Part shown: one piece after another, positions 34,592 through 42,578 of the stretch
Numbering within the stretch: the stretch's first letter is position 1
How the letters are laid out: every line of letters starts with the position of its first letter
Source: Streptomyces griseus
GTDB taxonomy: Bacteria > Bdellovibrionota > Bdellovibrionia > Bdellovibrionales > Bdellovibrionaceae
Assembly (NCBI GenBank): GCA_943330705.2
Contig: CALQIT020000002.1
Coordinates: 48,341 to 112,340, forward strand
Direction: 5' to 3'
DNA: 64,000 nucleotides
Position numbers and translations under genes: made by a program
The notes under the pieces: model-generated
Told to the model about the DNA's origin: nothing
Database searches by the model: none
Seen by the model: only the letters and a program-made list of their open reading frames with translations

Positions 34592-37159
34592 TTAGCGCTC
34601 CAAGCTGAAAAGTCGATTGCGAAAGAAGTATTCGTCGCTCAGGTCATGGGCGTATTTGGAAAATGGATTACCAGAGACACCAGTTATGTTCGCGATTTGC
34701 ACGCTAGAGCTGCCATCCTGTTCAATCGCCATGCAGGTTCGCATCACCGGACCATGAACTGCAGAAAAATTAAGAGGCTCGCTGGCTGACCACAGAAATT
34801 GCATTACCGCAGGACTGTCGCCGTTACCGGCTACTTTTGGTCCTTCCGGAAATACGTATTGGCGTAGAACCTTTCCGGCAACCCCGGGAATTCGTAAAAA
34901 CGGGTGCTGCCATGCGATTTGGTGGTAGTTTTCCCATCGCCAGTTGTTGTAGTCTTCCCCACTTGCCCGAAGGCTTTGTAAAGTCGTAGCCCATGAACTC
35001 TTAAATAATTCCTTGATACTTTTTCCCAGCAAATCATTTAGTTTTTTCTGTTGTTCTGGACTTTTCAATATTGCGAAAAGAGCTGTCCTTGAAAGTCCGG
35101 ATCGATCCCACCACCGATGCAGTTCAAGCCAACTCTGCCGCTCCGGTCCTGGGGCAATGTCACGGGGACTTCTTTTCCACAAAGATATTTTAAGTTCGCG
35201 CTCCCAAAGAGTTAATACCGTTACTTGCCAAGAATCCCGTAAAACTTCACCAGTAAACTGTTCTAAACCCGCAAATATTTCTGCACAGGTTTTGTCTGCA
35301 GAATCGCAAATATCTTGTGCTCTTAGGTTTTTGACGATCCAGGATTGAAATTCACTTAACTGCTTTGACACCAAATCAAATTGACCGGAAGGCACATCGT
35401 CCGTAATTTTCTTCTTCATCTCGACCAATCGTTTGGCCCGCGAACCTTCATTCCAATGAAAAGCCAATTTAAGGCCTAGCTCTCCTGCATAGATGCGATG
35501 ATTTCCAGACGTAAAAAAGAAGTCCGTATCATTTTCTATTTTTTTGTAGATAAAAGGTCGATCAACTTGTTCTGAGGTCTTGAGTTTACGGGCCTGCACT
35601 TCTGTTAGAAAAGTCCGGTGTTCAATTCGCCTTTGAACGGAATCCTCTTTAAAGACGGTGCCAGTCATGGTGTGCCCGGCCCAGGTGCCCTCATTTTTTT
35701 TCCATTCAAGCCAGTTGAAATTCACTGAGGGATAGGTCCAAAGCTTAAAATCATCTTGCAAACTGACAGCACCATTTAAGGTCCTATTAATAAAAAAAGG
35801 TACGGCGCTCATCTCTTTGCGAAAAGCGGCCCACTGAAATGCGATGGCTTGTTTCGGTTGGGGCGCGCCCATCCAGTCGATAATTGCGTCGACGCGGGGG
35901 CCAAGCTCGGTCCAAGTTTCCTGGAAGCTCTCTTCCCTTGAGTCATGGCTTTTCGGATCGACAATGCGAAACTTTTGCAGTTGGCCAATTTCTTTCTTTC
36001 CGATTTTCCCGTCAAGCTGCACCAAGTTTTGCACATCTACGTAGTTAGCAATGGTGATTCCCCATTCCAGGACTGATTGTCTTTTTCCACTTTCTTCAAT
36101 TGCCACACGACCGATATTCAAAGCGGGAATTCCTGGCAAGGCAAAACCAGAACCAATGACTTTTCGATCCTTTTGTGTCAGTTCATATTCAATGGGGTAA
36201 AGGGTCGAGGGCCACAAAAATCCTAGGTGTGTATCGTTGCACAGGCTGGCCCTGCCATTGTTATTTTGTTTGGCGCTAACCCATGCATTCGAGGCCCCAG
36301 TTTCGGCACCCAATGTGACTAAGTCATATCCTGAATAGGCTATAGCACCCATTGGCATTTGCAGTTTTCCAATCGGTAGTTGTGGCTTCGCAGCGGCGGT
36401 AGCTATAGTTGGAAAAAATGGCAACGACCGCATCGACGTTTCTTTTCTTCCGTTTGCTGGCTGCTGCAAATCTTTGCTGTCGATTTGATCATACAGCGCG
36501 GCTGAGTCCGTGGGCTCCGAGGGGGTCAACATCTTTGCATATTCGGCGCCAAAAAATTTTTCTAATGCAAAACGTCCGACCTCATCCCTATGGTCATAGG
36601 AGAAATCAGCCGCATGGGCACGCGTGATGGCAAGGATCTCCCAAGCTTGCCAATCAGCCGCCGAGGCCGCATTGATTTTCAACAACCTAAATTCAAAGGG
36701 AACAGGAGCGCTATTGATGCAAGCCTTGCGACCTTCAATATAGGATTCGAGCATAATTTTGGCTTCAGCAAGTTCTGGTTTTTCTTCCCATTCTTGCCAT
36801 TCCCATTTTGCGACTTCGGCTCCGAAGCGCATCAGTCGGTCTCTTGACAATGTCATATCGCCAAACCATTCAGAAAGGCGTCCGGTCCCAAGTCTGCGCA
36901 TCAGCTCGGTCTGGAAAAGTCGATCATGGGCTTGAACACAACCAAAAGCGAAGGCCAATTGCTTTGGCGATTCTGCTTGAATCTTCCAAATTCCAACAGC
37001 GTTGCGCTTGGCCTTAAACTGTCCAGCAACTTCAATTTCGGCTTTGTCACGACCAAGGCTTTGATAGAAAATTAGAGCAGAAATAGAAAGAACGACAACG
37101 ACCCCGCCAAAAAGCTTGGCTGAAAACTTGAAGTAGCGAATTTTCCAATTGGACGACAT
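34592..37159 (-). CDS. Penicillin-acylase-family hydrolase
   Basis: 855 residues from ATG 37159. N-terminal nucleophile amidohydrolase family: a precursor is exported and cuts itself into two chains. The N-terminus has basic residues and one hydrophobic helix (GGVVVVLSISALIFY), a signal or anchor. The alpha-chain pattern is AFGCVQAHDRLFQTELMRRLGTGRLSE. The new N-terminal Ser of the beta chain is in TGA/SNAWVSA, followed by NDTHLG. The C-terminal region has the family QFLWSASEP and NITGVSGNPFSKYAHD. Substrates in this family include beta-lactams and acyl-homoserine lactones; here it is unknown. Confidence 0.92.
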   Translation of the reverse strand: MSSNWKIRYFKFSAKLFGGVVVVLSISALIFYQSLGRDKAEIEVAGQFKAKRNAVGIWKIQAESPKQLAFAFGCVQAHDRLFQTELMRRLGTGRLSEWFGDMTLSRDRLMRFGAEVAKWEWQEWEEKPELAEAKIMLESYIEGRKACINSAPVPFEFRLLKINAASAADWQAWEILAITRAHAADFSYDHRDEVGRFALEKFFGAEYAKMLTPSEPTDSAALYDQIDSKDLQQPANGRKETSMRSLPFFPTIATAAAKPQLPIGKLQMPMGAIAYSGYDLVTLGAETGASNAWVSAKQNNNGRASLCNDTHLGFLWPSTLYPIEYELTQKDRKVIGSGFALPGIPALNIGRVAIEESGKRQSVLEWGITIANYVDVQNLVQLDGKIGKKEIGQLQKFRIVDPKSHDSREESFQETWTELGPRVDAIIDWMGAPQPKQAIAFQWAAFRKEMSAVPFFINRTLNGAVSLQDDFKLWTYPSVNFNWLEWKKNEGTWAGHTMTGTVFKEDSVQRRIEHRTFLTEVQARKLKTSEQVDRPFIYKKIENDTDFFFTSGNHRIYAGELGLKLAFHWNEGSRAKRLVEMKKKITDDVPSGQFDLVSKQLSEFQSWIVKNLRAQDICDSADKTCAEIFAGLEQFTGEVLRDSWQVTVLTLWERELKISLWKRSPRDIAPGPERQSWLELHRWWDRSGLSRTALFAILKSPEQQKKLNDLLGKSIKELFKSSWATTLQSLRASGEDYNNWRWENYHQIAWQHPFLRIPGVAGKVLRQYVFPEGPKVAGNGDSPAVMQFLWSASEPLNFSAVHGPVMRTCMAIEQDGSSSVQIANITGVSGNPFSKYAHDLSDEYFFRNRLFSLER

Positions 37160-37316
37160 GTAATTCCCACGAAAAATATAGCCTACAAAAGCTGAGGGGC
37201 TTGTCAAAGAAAGAGATCATCAGAAAAGTCAGTCACGGAATTCGTCAAAGTTGGCGGCTCCTTCTATTGGTGAGATAGAAGGAACCGGCCTCAGACATGG
37301 TTAACTCAATCTAATC

Positions 37317-38600
37317 TTATCGTTTTAACTGAATAACTTCATTTAAAAGCTCGTCGGTGGTTGTAATTGTCTTTGCATTGGCTTGGAATCCCCGCTGATT
37401 CTGAATCAGATTAACGAATTCCGCAGCCAGATCGACAGTCGACCTTTCGAGCGATTTTGCGAACAACTTACCGCGGCCAGATCGGCCTGCGGACCCAAGA
37501 GCGGCTTGGCCGGAATCTCTGGATTCTTTCAATCGGTTGTTACCGACTTTAAATAAGGCCTCTGGGTTTTCAAATTTGGCCAATGCGATCTGGGCCAAAT
37601 CCCTAGCTTCACCGTTGGAGTACAATGCCGTCAGCACACCTTCATCATTAAACGAAAGATTATTGATAGTACCTGCCGCAGCACCATCTTGACTCCAGGT
37701 AATTAAATCCGACTCTCTACCGTATTGTTTGGTACCGTTGATACCGGTTCCGCCCTCGCCGATGGCATCACCAAAATTAATTTTAATTTTCTGATCTTGG
37801 AACGAACCGCCAGCAAAGTTGAAATTACTGTCGGTCATTTCTTGGGTCTCTAGTTTTCCGTCGACGTTGAATTTAACAACTCCTTTACAAACCTCATCTA
37901 GGTCCCCTGATTTTCCGCCCAGAAATTCTTTTCCATCGATAAGCCCACGGTACTCCCATTTTCTATCCTCGATCTTATTGAAGAACATCGTCACCAAGTG
38001 TTTGTTACCTTGCGAGTCATAGATCTCCATACCTGTTGAATAGTGGGAAGTCGCAAATGGATCTTTCTTATCAAACTTTTTAGTAGGCTCCATCCGGGAA
38101 TCCAGATTTAGATCCAATTTTACTTCCTTAGTGGCCTTGGCCGGAATCAATGCCCTAGGGAATTTAATATCGGCTACCTTATTTAGAATGGTTCCCTGTT
38201 CGTCGGCCTGGTAACCTTGGACTCTTTGATTGTCATTTGTTGTTAAATAGCCTTCTTTGTCAAAGTGGAAAGAGCCATCGCGGCTAAAGGATTCGCCATC
38301 GGATCCTTTCACTTTAAAATAGCCATCACCAGAAATCGCAAGATCGGTAACCTTGTCGGTGGCGTCGACATTACCTTGGGTCAAGATTGGATTCACGGCA
38401 CCAACTTTGGTACCACGGCCAATTTGATTACCACCAAGCACGCCTTTTAAACTCTTGGAAATGATATCCTGAAACTCCGCGCGGCTTGCCTTAAAGCCGG
38501 TGGTATTGGCATTTGCAATGTTGTCACCCACAACACCCAATGCTTCACCTTGTGCCGTTAAACCGGAAACACCGGTATATAGGGAAGAGAGAACTCCCAT
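37317..38600 (-). CDS. flgE: Flagellar hook protein FlgE
   Basis: 427 residues from ATG 38600, set by GGAGG five bases upstream. Builds the hook joining rod and filament outside the cell. The N-terminal rod/hook signature LYTGVSGLTAQGEALGVVGDNIANANTTGFK and the C-terminal VDLAAEFVNLIQNQRGFQANAKTI match the family, and the flagellar basal-body domain lies between. It is separated from flgD and the rest of the cluster by the phosphatase gene and an oppositely directed gene, so it probably has its own promoter in the 250-base gap upstream. Confidence 0.95.
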   Translation of the reverse strand: MGVLSSLYTGVSGLTAQGEALGVVGDNIANANTTGFKASRAEFQDIISKSLKGVLGGNQIGRGTKVGAVNPILTQGNVDATDKVTDLAISGDGYFKVKGSDGESFSRDGSFHFDKEGYLTTNDNQRVQGYQADEQGTILNKVADIKFPRALIPAKATKEVKLDLNLDSRMEPTKKFDKKDPFATSHYSTGMEIYDSQGNKHLVTMFFNKIEDRKWEYRGLIDGKEFLGGKSGDLDEVCKGVVKFNVDGKLETQEMTDSNFNFAGGSFQDQKIKINFGDAIGEGGTGINGTKQYGRESDLITWSQDGAAAGTINNLSFNDEGVLTALYSNGEARDLAQIALAKFENPEALFKVGNNRLKESRDSGQAALGSAGRSGRGKLFAKSLERSTVDLAAEFVNLIQNQRGFQANAKTITTTDELLNEVIQLKR

Positions 38601-38648
38601 GCTGACCTCCATGTCTGTAAAGAAACAGCTAATCTGTTTCTTTTTTTT

Positions 38649-38692
38649 GAAGAACCTCTGTCGTTCGGTTCTTCACTTAGAGGGCCCCCTCT
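38649..38692 (-). other. Two hairpins in the flgE leader
   Basis: An 8-bp stem GAAGAACC / GGTTCTTC (38649-38674) and next to it AGAGGG / CCCTCT (38679-38692), 50-90 bases ahead of flgE on its own strand. No T-run follows in the flgE direction, so they look like leader structures rather than terminators. A further small palindrome, TAAGACC / GGTCTTA, is at 38817-38832 near the phosphatase stop. Confidence 0.4.
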
Positions 38693-38863
38693 GCGAGGAC
38701 CAGCCCTTACTAACTCAGTTGATATTCGACCAACCTTGTTACAATCAGTCTCTAACGCCTGGTGTTCTCTTTTCAAGTCTGGCTAATGAATATTAAACAA
38801 ATCTGGTCAATCTTCCTAAGACCTCGGTCTTATTTGACTGGGCGAAGAGCCCGACCACAGCGG

Positions 38864-40213
38864 CTAACGAGCGATTTCAGCCTGGTGACTGAAGCGAACT
38901 CTATTCTTGGCGGAAACTGATTTTAAGTTCATTTTTATTTTTCCCGAGTCTTGGACAGAGGACTCAATGATAACGAAATTATGCACCGATGTACTCATCA
39001 ATCGACGTTTATTGTAAGAGCGAAATTGCTGGCCTGGCACAATCGACGAATGCATCGAACTTGAGGTGATCTCAAGAGTTTCGTAACCAAGAATTTCTTT
39101 TTCTATTTTCATCACTTCCGAAAAGTGTACATCCCCAGAAACAAAAACAACTGGCGATTCTATTTTTGAAAGTCGCCCTAAGATATTTTTGAAAGCCACC
39201 CGATGCTCTTTTTCAAAAGATTCGGAACCCAAAAGATAGCCGCCAAAATATTGCACTCCATTCATTAAAAATGAGGGCAATGCTGTACTTTCTAATCGAG
39301 CGAATAGGAACTCATCACCCTCTGCACCCCATAAAGACTGGTTCTTTTGCCCTTTATTCAAAAAGGTTCGATCATCAAGCAAAAAGAAGTTCTGTCCAAA
39401 TGCAGTAAACACGCCGTTGGTGCCAGGTCCATTGTCGTAGACTCCGACAATGGATTTTGAACCGAAAAAAGCATCCCAAATTTTTAAACTTGTATTTTTC
39501 ATCGCAAAAGAACTATCCCCATCATTGTGACCAAAATCATGATCATCCCACATCAGCATCGTCGGGATTAAACGCGGGGCATAGTAGTAAGAAATTCTGA
39601 TTCGGCTTTGAACATGCATATTCCAAAAGGACTCCGGTGTTTTATCTCCGTGATTAATATAGGCCGCATCGCCAATGATAAATACGACTTCTGGCTTTTC
39701 TTGCAATAAAGCGGGCCAAGTTTGATCGCCTGATGCGAAGTACTCGTCACTCATACAACTGACGACTGCAAATTTTAGGCTTCTGCGATTGCGAATATCT
39801 AGGGTCTGAAAAACTCTTTCATCACGAAGGGCTCCGGACACCAAGTCTATCACCTGTAGACGATAGTCTGTGTTTGGCTTTAGACCGCGGACGTAGATCT
39901 TCAAAACTTCGTAGCGCGAACCCCCTCCAGCCAATGACGTCAAGACCTCGTGGTCGTATGAAAGGAGTTCGCCGTTCGCGTTCATTAAGCGCAAAACAAA
40001 GGGCCTGGTGATATTCCTAAGCACTGTGAACTGGGTGGCCGTGTCCGAGGTCGCCCCCTGAAGAATTGGCACTCGGCTAAGTTCGCCGTTTGCCCAAAGC
40101 GAAATATTTTCGGCCGCCCAAGCTCGAGAAAAAATAGAGTCCGTCAAAGCAATGCCTGCTAAAGCCAGACTTGTCTGTTGCAAAAAATCACGGCGTCGCA
40201 TCTTCCACCCCAT
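38864..40213 (-). CDS. PhoD-like metallophosphatase with twin-arginine signal
   Basis: 449 residues (445 if the ATG at 40201 is used; that one has GGTGG close upstream). The N-terminus MRRRDFLQQTSLALAGIAL is a Tat signal, so the folded enzyme is exported. The PhoD-type fold is marked by WDDHDFGHNDGD and VSGDVHFSE, with IIGDAAY as the first metal motif. A fibronectin-like N-terminal domain (residues ~40-140) precedes it, as in PhoD. Such enzymes hydrolyse phosphate mono- or diesters. It lies between the hook-assembly genes and flgE but has no known flagellar role. Confidence 0.88.
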   Translation of the reverse strand: MGWKMRRRDFLQQTSLALAGIALTDSIFSRAWAAENISLWANGELSRVPILQGATSDTATQFTVLRNITRPFVLRLMNANGELLSYDHEVLTSLAGGGSRYEVLKIYVRGLKPNTDYRLQVIDLVSGALRDERVFQTLDIRNRRSLKFAVVSCMSDEYFASGDQTWPALLQEKPEVVFIIGDAAYINHGDKTPESFWNMHVQSRIRISYYYAPRLIPTMLMWDDHDFGHNDGDSSFAMKNTSLKIWDAFFGSKSIVGVYDNGPGTNGVFTAFGQNFFLLDDRTFLNKGQKNQSLWGAEGDEFLFARLESTALPSFLMNGVQYFGGYLLGSESFEKEHRVAFKNILGRLSKIESPVVFVSGDVHFSEVMKIEKEILGYETLEITSSSMHSSIVPGQQFRSYNKRRLMSTSVHNFVIIESSVQDSGKIKMNLKSVSAKNRVRFSHQAEIAR

Positions 40214-40318
40214 TAAAAACTATCCGCAACTAATCGGTAGAATAATTGCACCATAAGAGACCAGGAATGACCGACTGACGATATTGACAGTTGGCTCAGG
40301 GCAGGATTCACTGGTTGA

Positions 40319-40882
40319 ATGAAATTCGTTTTGAATTCGGTTTTTTTAATGGTTTTTGCACCGACTTCAGTCTGTTTTGCAAAACAAGATCTGGTGACAC
40401 AAAAGGGCTTTGATTTTCTGGCCCTGCATCTAGAGAAATCTACCTTTAAGGATCTAAAAAGAATATTTGGTCAGATGCAACTCAAACACGGATTGACCTC
40501 AATCCAGACTTTGACGACCGCATGTTATGAGTCCAAAGACGGCGCCGTCCTTCAGTTTGGTTCGAGTGTTGTCGGCGGCGGCCGGTTCATCACGCAGTTA
40601 ACGTTAAGCTTAGCGGCAGCGCGGGGGACGATCGTCAATTGCCATAGTTCGAGAAAGTTTTCTGCGAAGTCAAAATTTAGCAATCAGCTTCGCTTGGGGC
40701 TTGCAAAGTCTGCGGTTATTCGCAAGTTCGGACCCCCAGGAACCGAGAGCAAGGGCTTGCTTAGCTACAGTTTTACTCAAACCTGGCCTAAAGGAATATT
40801 AGAATCGCTGATCCTTAAAATAGGTCTTACGGCTGACGATAAAGTGCAACAGATTGAACTTGAGAAGCTGACCTCGCACTAA
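40319..40882 (+). CDS. Exported protein, function unknown
   Basis: 187 residues. A signal peptide (MKFVLNSVFLMVFAPTSVCFA) predicts export. The mature part has a helical segment (GFDFLALHLEKSTFKDLKRIFGQMQ), Gly-rich strands around GSSVVGGGRFITQLTLSL, and two Cys (TTACYE and VNCHSS) that may pair. A second FGPPGTESKGLLSYSF segment resembles the first repeat unit weakly. No family recognised and only a poor ribosome site. Divergent from the phosphatase, convergent with the flagellar cluster. Confidence 0.65.
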   Translation: MKFVLNSVFLMVFAPTSVCFAKQDLVTQKGFDFLALHLEKSTFKDLKRIFGQMQLKHGLTSIQTLTTACYESKDGAVLQFGSSVVGGGRFITQLTLSLAAARGTIVNCHSSRKFSAKSKFSNQLRLGLAKSAVIRKFGPPGTESKGLLSYSFTQTWPKGILESLILKIGLTADDKVQQIELEKLTSH

Positions 40883-40916
40883 AGGGTGACTTTGCACTAA
40901 ACTAATTTACGAATCA

Positions 40917-41357
40917 CTACATTACGATTGTGCTATCGATATTAGTGAAAACATTTTCTTTTAAGGCGGCTTGATCCATAACGGTAACTACGGTTTTATT
41001 TTTCACGCTGACGATCAATGCGGATTCGTTCATCAGAATTAAAGTGTCTTTGCTGCCTTTTGCCGCGGCCTTACCGATGGCATCATTCAACCGGGTCATG
41101 TCATTTTGATTGAAACTGATTCCACGAGTAAGCATTCGTTCGACCGCATGGTTTGAAAACTTAACCCCATCCGAATTTCCCGCCGGCGAGGGTGATTTAC
41201 CAAGTTCGGCACTGAGCGCCCCCTGAAGGGCTGGGTTTGAGACTCGAGCTAAGGCCTCTTGGAAACTAGGCCCCGGCATAGCTTTTTGCGCGGCCCCCGA
41301 CTTGTCCGCTGGAATTAAGTTTTCTATCGGCGATACTTTTTTAATGTCCAAAATCAT
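40917..41357 (-). CDS. Flagellar operon protein (TIGR02530 type)
   Basis: 146 residues. The C-terminal half matches a small conserved family found between flgD and flgE in many flagellar operons: VKFSNHAVERMLTRGISF, KGSKDTLILMNESALIVSVKNKTVVTVMD, and ENVFTNIDSTIVM at the end. Its precise role is unclear; it is assumed to assist hook assembly. AAAGG is close ahead of the ATG. It follows flgD by 25 bases. In its usual context flgE would come next; here two other genes intervene. Confidence 0.85.
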   Translation of the reverse strand: MILDIKKVSPIENLIPADKSGAAQKAMPGPSFQEALARVSNPALQGALSAELGKSPSPAGNSDGVKFSNHAVERMLTRGISFNQNDMTRLNDAIGKAAAKGSKDTLILMNESALIVSVKNKTVVTVMDQAALKENVFTNIDSTIVM

Positions 41358-41382
41358 TTTCCTTTACAAGATCGGGCCCATG

Positions 41383-42507
41383 TTATTTGTGATGCGAATT
41401 CTGGGGCGGAGCCTTTTTCGCATTCGGGCTTGTTTCTAGTTTAGTCTCTGGCTTAGTCTCTGGTTTTAACTGCGCTGTTTTAGGTGCTGCATTTTGCGAA
41501 TTTGCTGGTGCATTCCCGTCAGCCGAATCTTTTTCAAGTTTTGCCATCATTCCCGTCGACATCCCTACCGAATTCATCAGCTGAGCCTGAGGAGCTGGCA
41601 CGGCATCCCCTGCCCTCTGTTCGGCATATGACGAAGCAGCGGTGGCACCCTTATCTGGAATTACATTTGTCGTTTGATTTCCTTGATTGTTCTTCAGCAA
41701 ACTAGGCTCAACAATTCGTTTCACATCTTTGATTTTTACACTTTGATTACCAACCAAGAGCACCGGCCCCTCAGTCGTATAGTTTAACCCGGTTATGATT
41801 CCTTCAAAATCCGTTTTAACACCGACTTTTTTACCAGTTGCGGTTTTGGCCTCTGGAAAAAACTTATACTCACCTGCCGGCATCGCATGACCGCGATCAT
41901 CTTGGCCATTCCACGAAAAGCGGTTTTCCCCTTGCTTCAAGTCATGCAGCGAAACTGTTCGAACCGCATCACCATTTGCATCGCGAATACGAATGTCCAT
42001 ATCCCTCGCGTCCTCACCAAGAACGAAAGTAAAGTCGTGATCTTTGTCACCCTTCATCCGAACCAGTTTTGCCGAATCACCGGAAACGGCCTTACCAATG
42101 AAGTTTAACGCTTGAAATCCTTCTTGTGGCTTTTGCGCATTCTTAAGTTCGGTCAGTGTTTGATTCATATTCATCATTTGCTCGACACTGGTGAATTGAG
42201 CAAGTTGTGCTGCCATCTCATGGGATTTCAATGGATTGGTGGGATCCTGATTTTTCATCTGCGAAAGCATCAGCTTCATGAAAGCATCTTTATCCAACTT
42301 GTCACTACCGACCGCCCTCATTTTTTTCGAAGGATCTACCCAGTTGGGATCGGCGATCTTATTAAGCATCGCCCCAAGCTCTTCTTGACCGACTTTATCT
42401 TTATCCGAAGCGCTGATCGTCTGAACATTATCACTTTTTGTAATTGTATCCAAATTAGGCTTGTCAGTCCAAGCCTTCACTCCTGTTTTGACCCCAACTA
42501 CTCCCAT
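41383..42507 (-). CDS. flgD: Flagellar hook-cap protein FlgD
   Basis: 374 residues from ATG 42507 with GGAAG upstream. Caps the growing hook and helps FlgE polymerise. The core signature DKDAFMKLMLSQMKNQDPTNPLKSHEMAAQLAQFTSVEQM lies at about residues 85-125, followed by the FlgD Ig-like/tudor domain with NRFSWNGQDDRGHAMPAGEY. About 60 extra residues precede the core and ~100 follow it. The tail carries the four-residue repeats KPET, KPET, KLET and then a His-rich end. Confidence 0.94.
   Translation of the reverse strand: MGVVGVKTGVKAWTDKPNLDTITKSDNVQTISASDKDKVGQEELGAMLNKIADPNWVDPSKKMRAVGSDKLDKDAFMKLMLSQMKNQDPTNPLKSHEMAAQLAQFTSVEQMMNMNQTLTELKNAQKPQEGFQALNFIGKAVSGDSAKLVRMKGDKDHDFTFVLGEDARDMDIRIRDANGDAVRTVSLHDLKQGENRFSWNGQDDRGHAMPAGEYKFFPEAKTATGKKVGVKTDFEGIITGLNYTTEGPVLLVGNQSVKIKDVKRIVEPSLLKNNQGNQTTNVIPDKGATAASSYAEQRAGDAVPAPQAQLMNSVGMSTGMMAKLEKDSADGNAPANSQNAAPKTAQLKPETKPETKLETSPNAKKAPPQNSHHK
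41431..41466 (-). repeat. In-frame 12-bp repeats at the flgD 3' end
   Basis: Three 12-bp units reading KPET, KPET, KLET. The first two differ at one base, the third at several. They lie in the poorly conserved tail of FlgD. Confidence 0.7.
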
Positions 42508-42578
42508 AAATGCTTCCTTGCCTTTCACAGAGAGCTTAAGAATTTTCTCTTAAGCTCTCTGTCTATTATCGCACAGAC

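Noticed and set aside
38691..38706. Sigma-54-like GG-N10-GC on the minus strand ahead of flgE
   Set aside because: Only the two doublets match; the flanking consensus bases do not.
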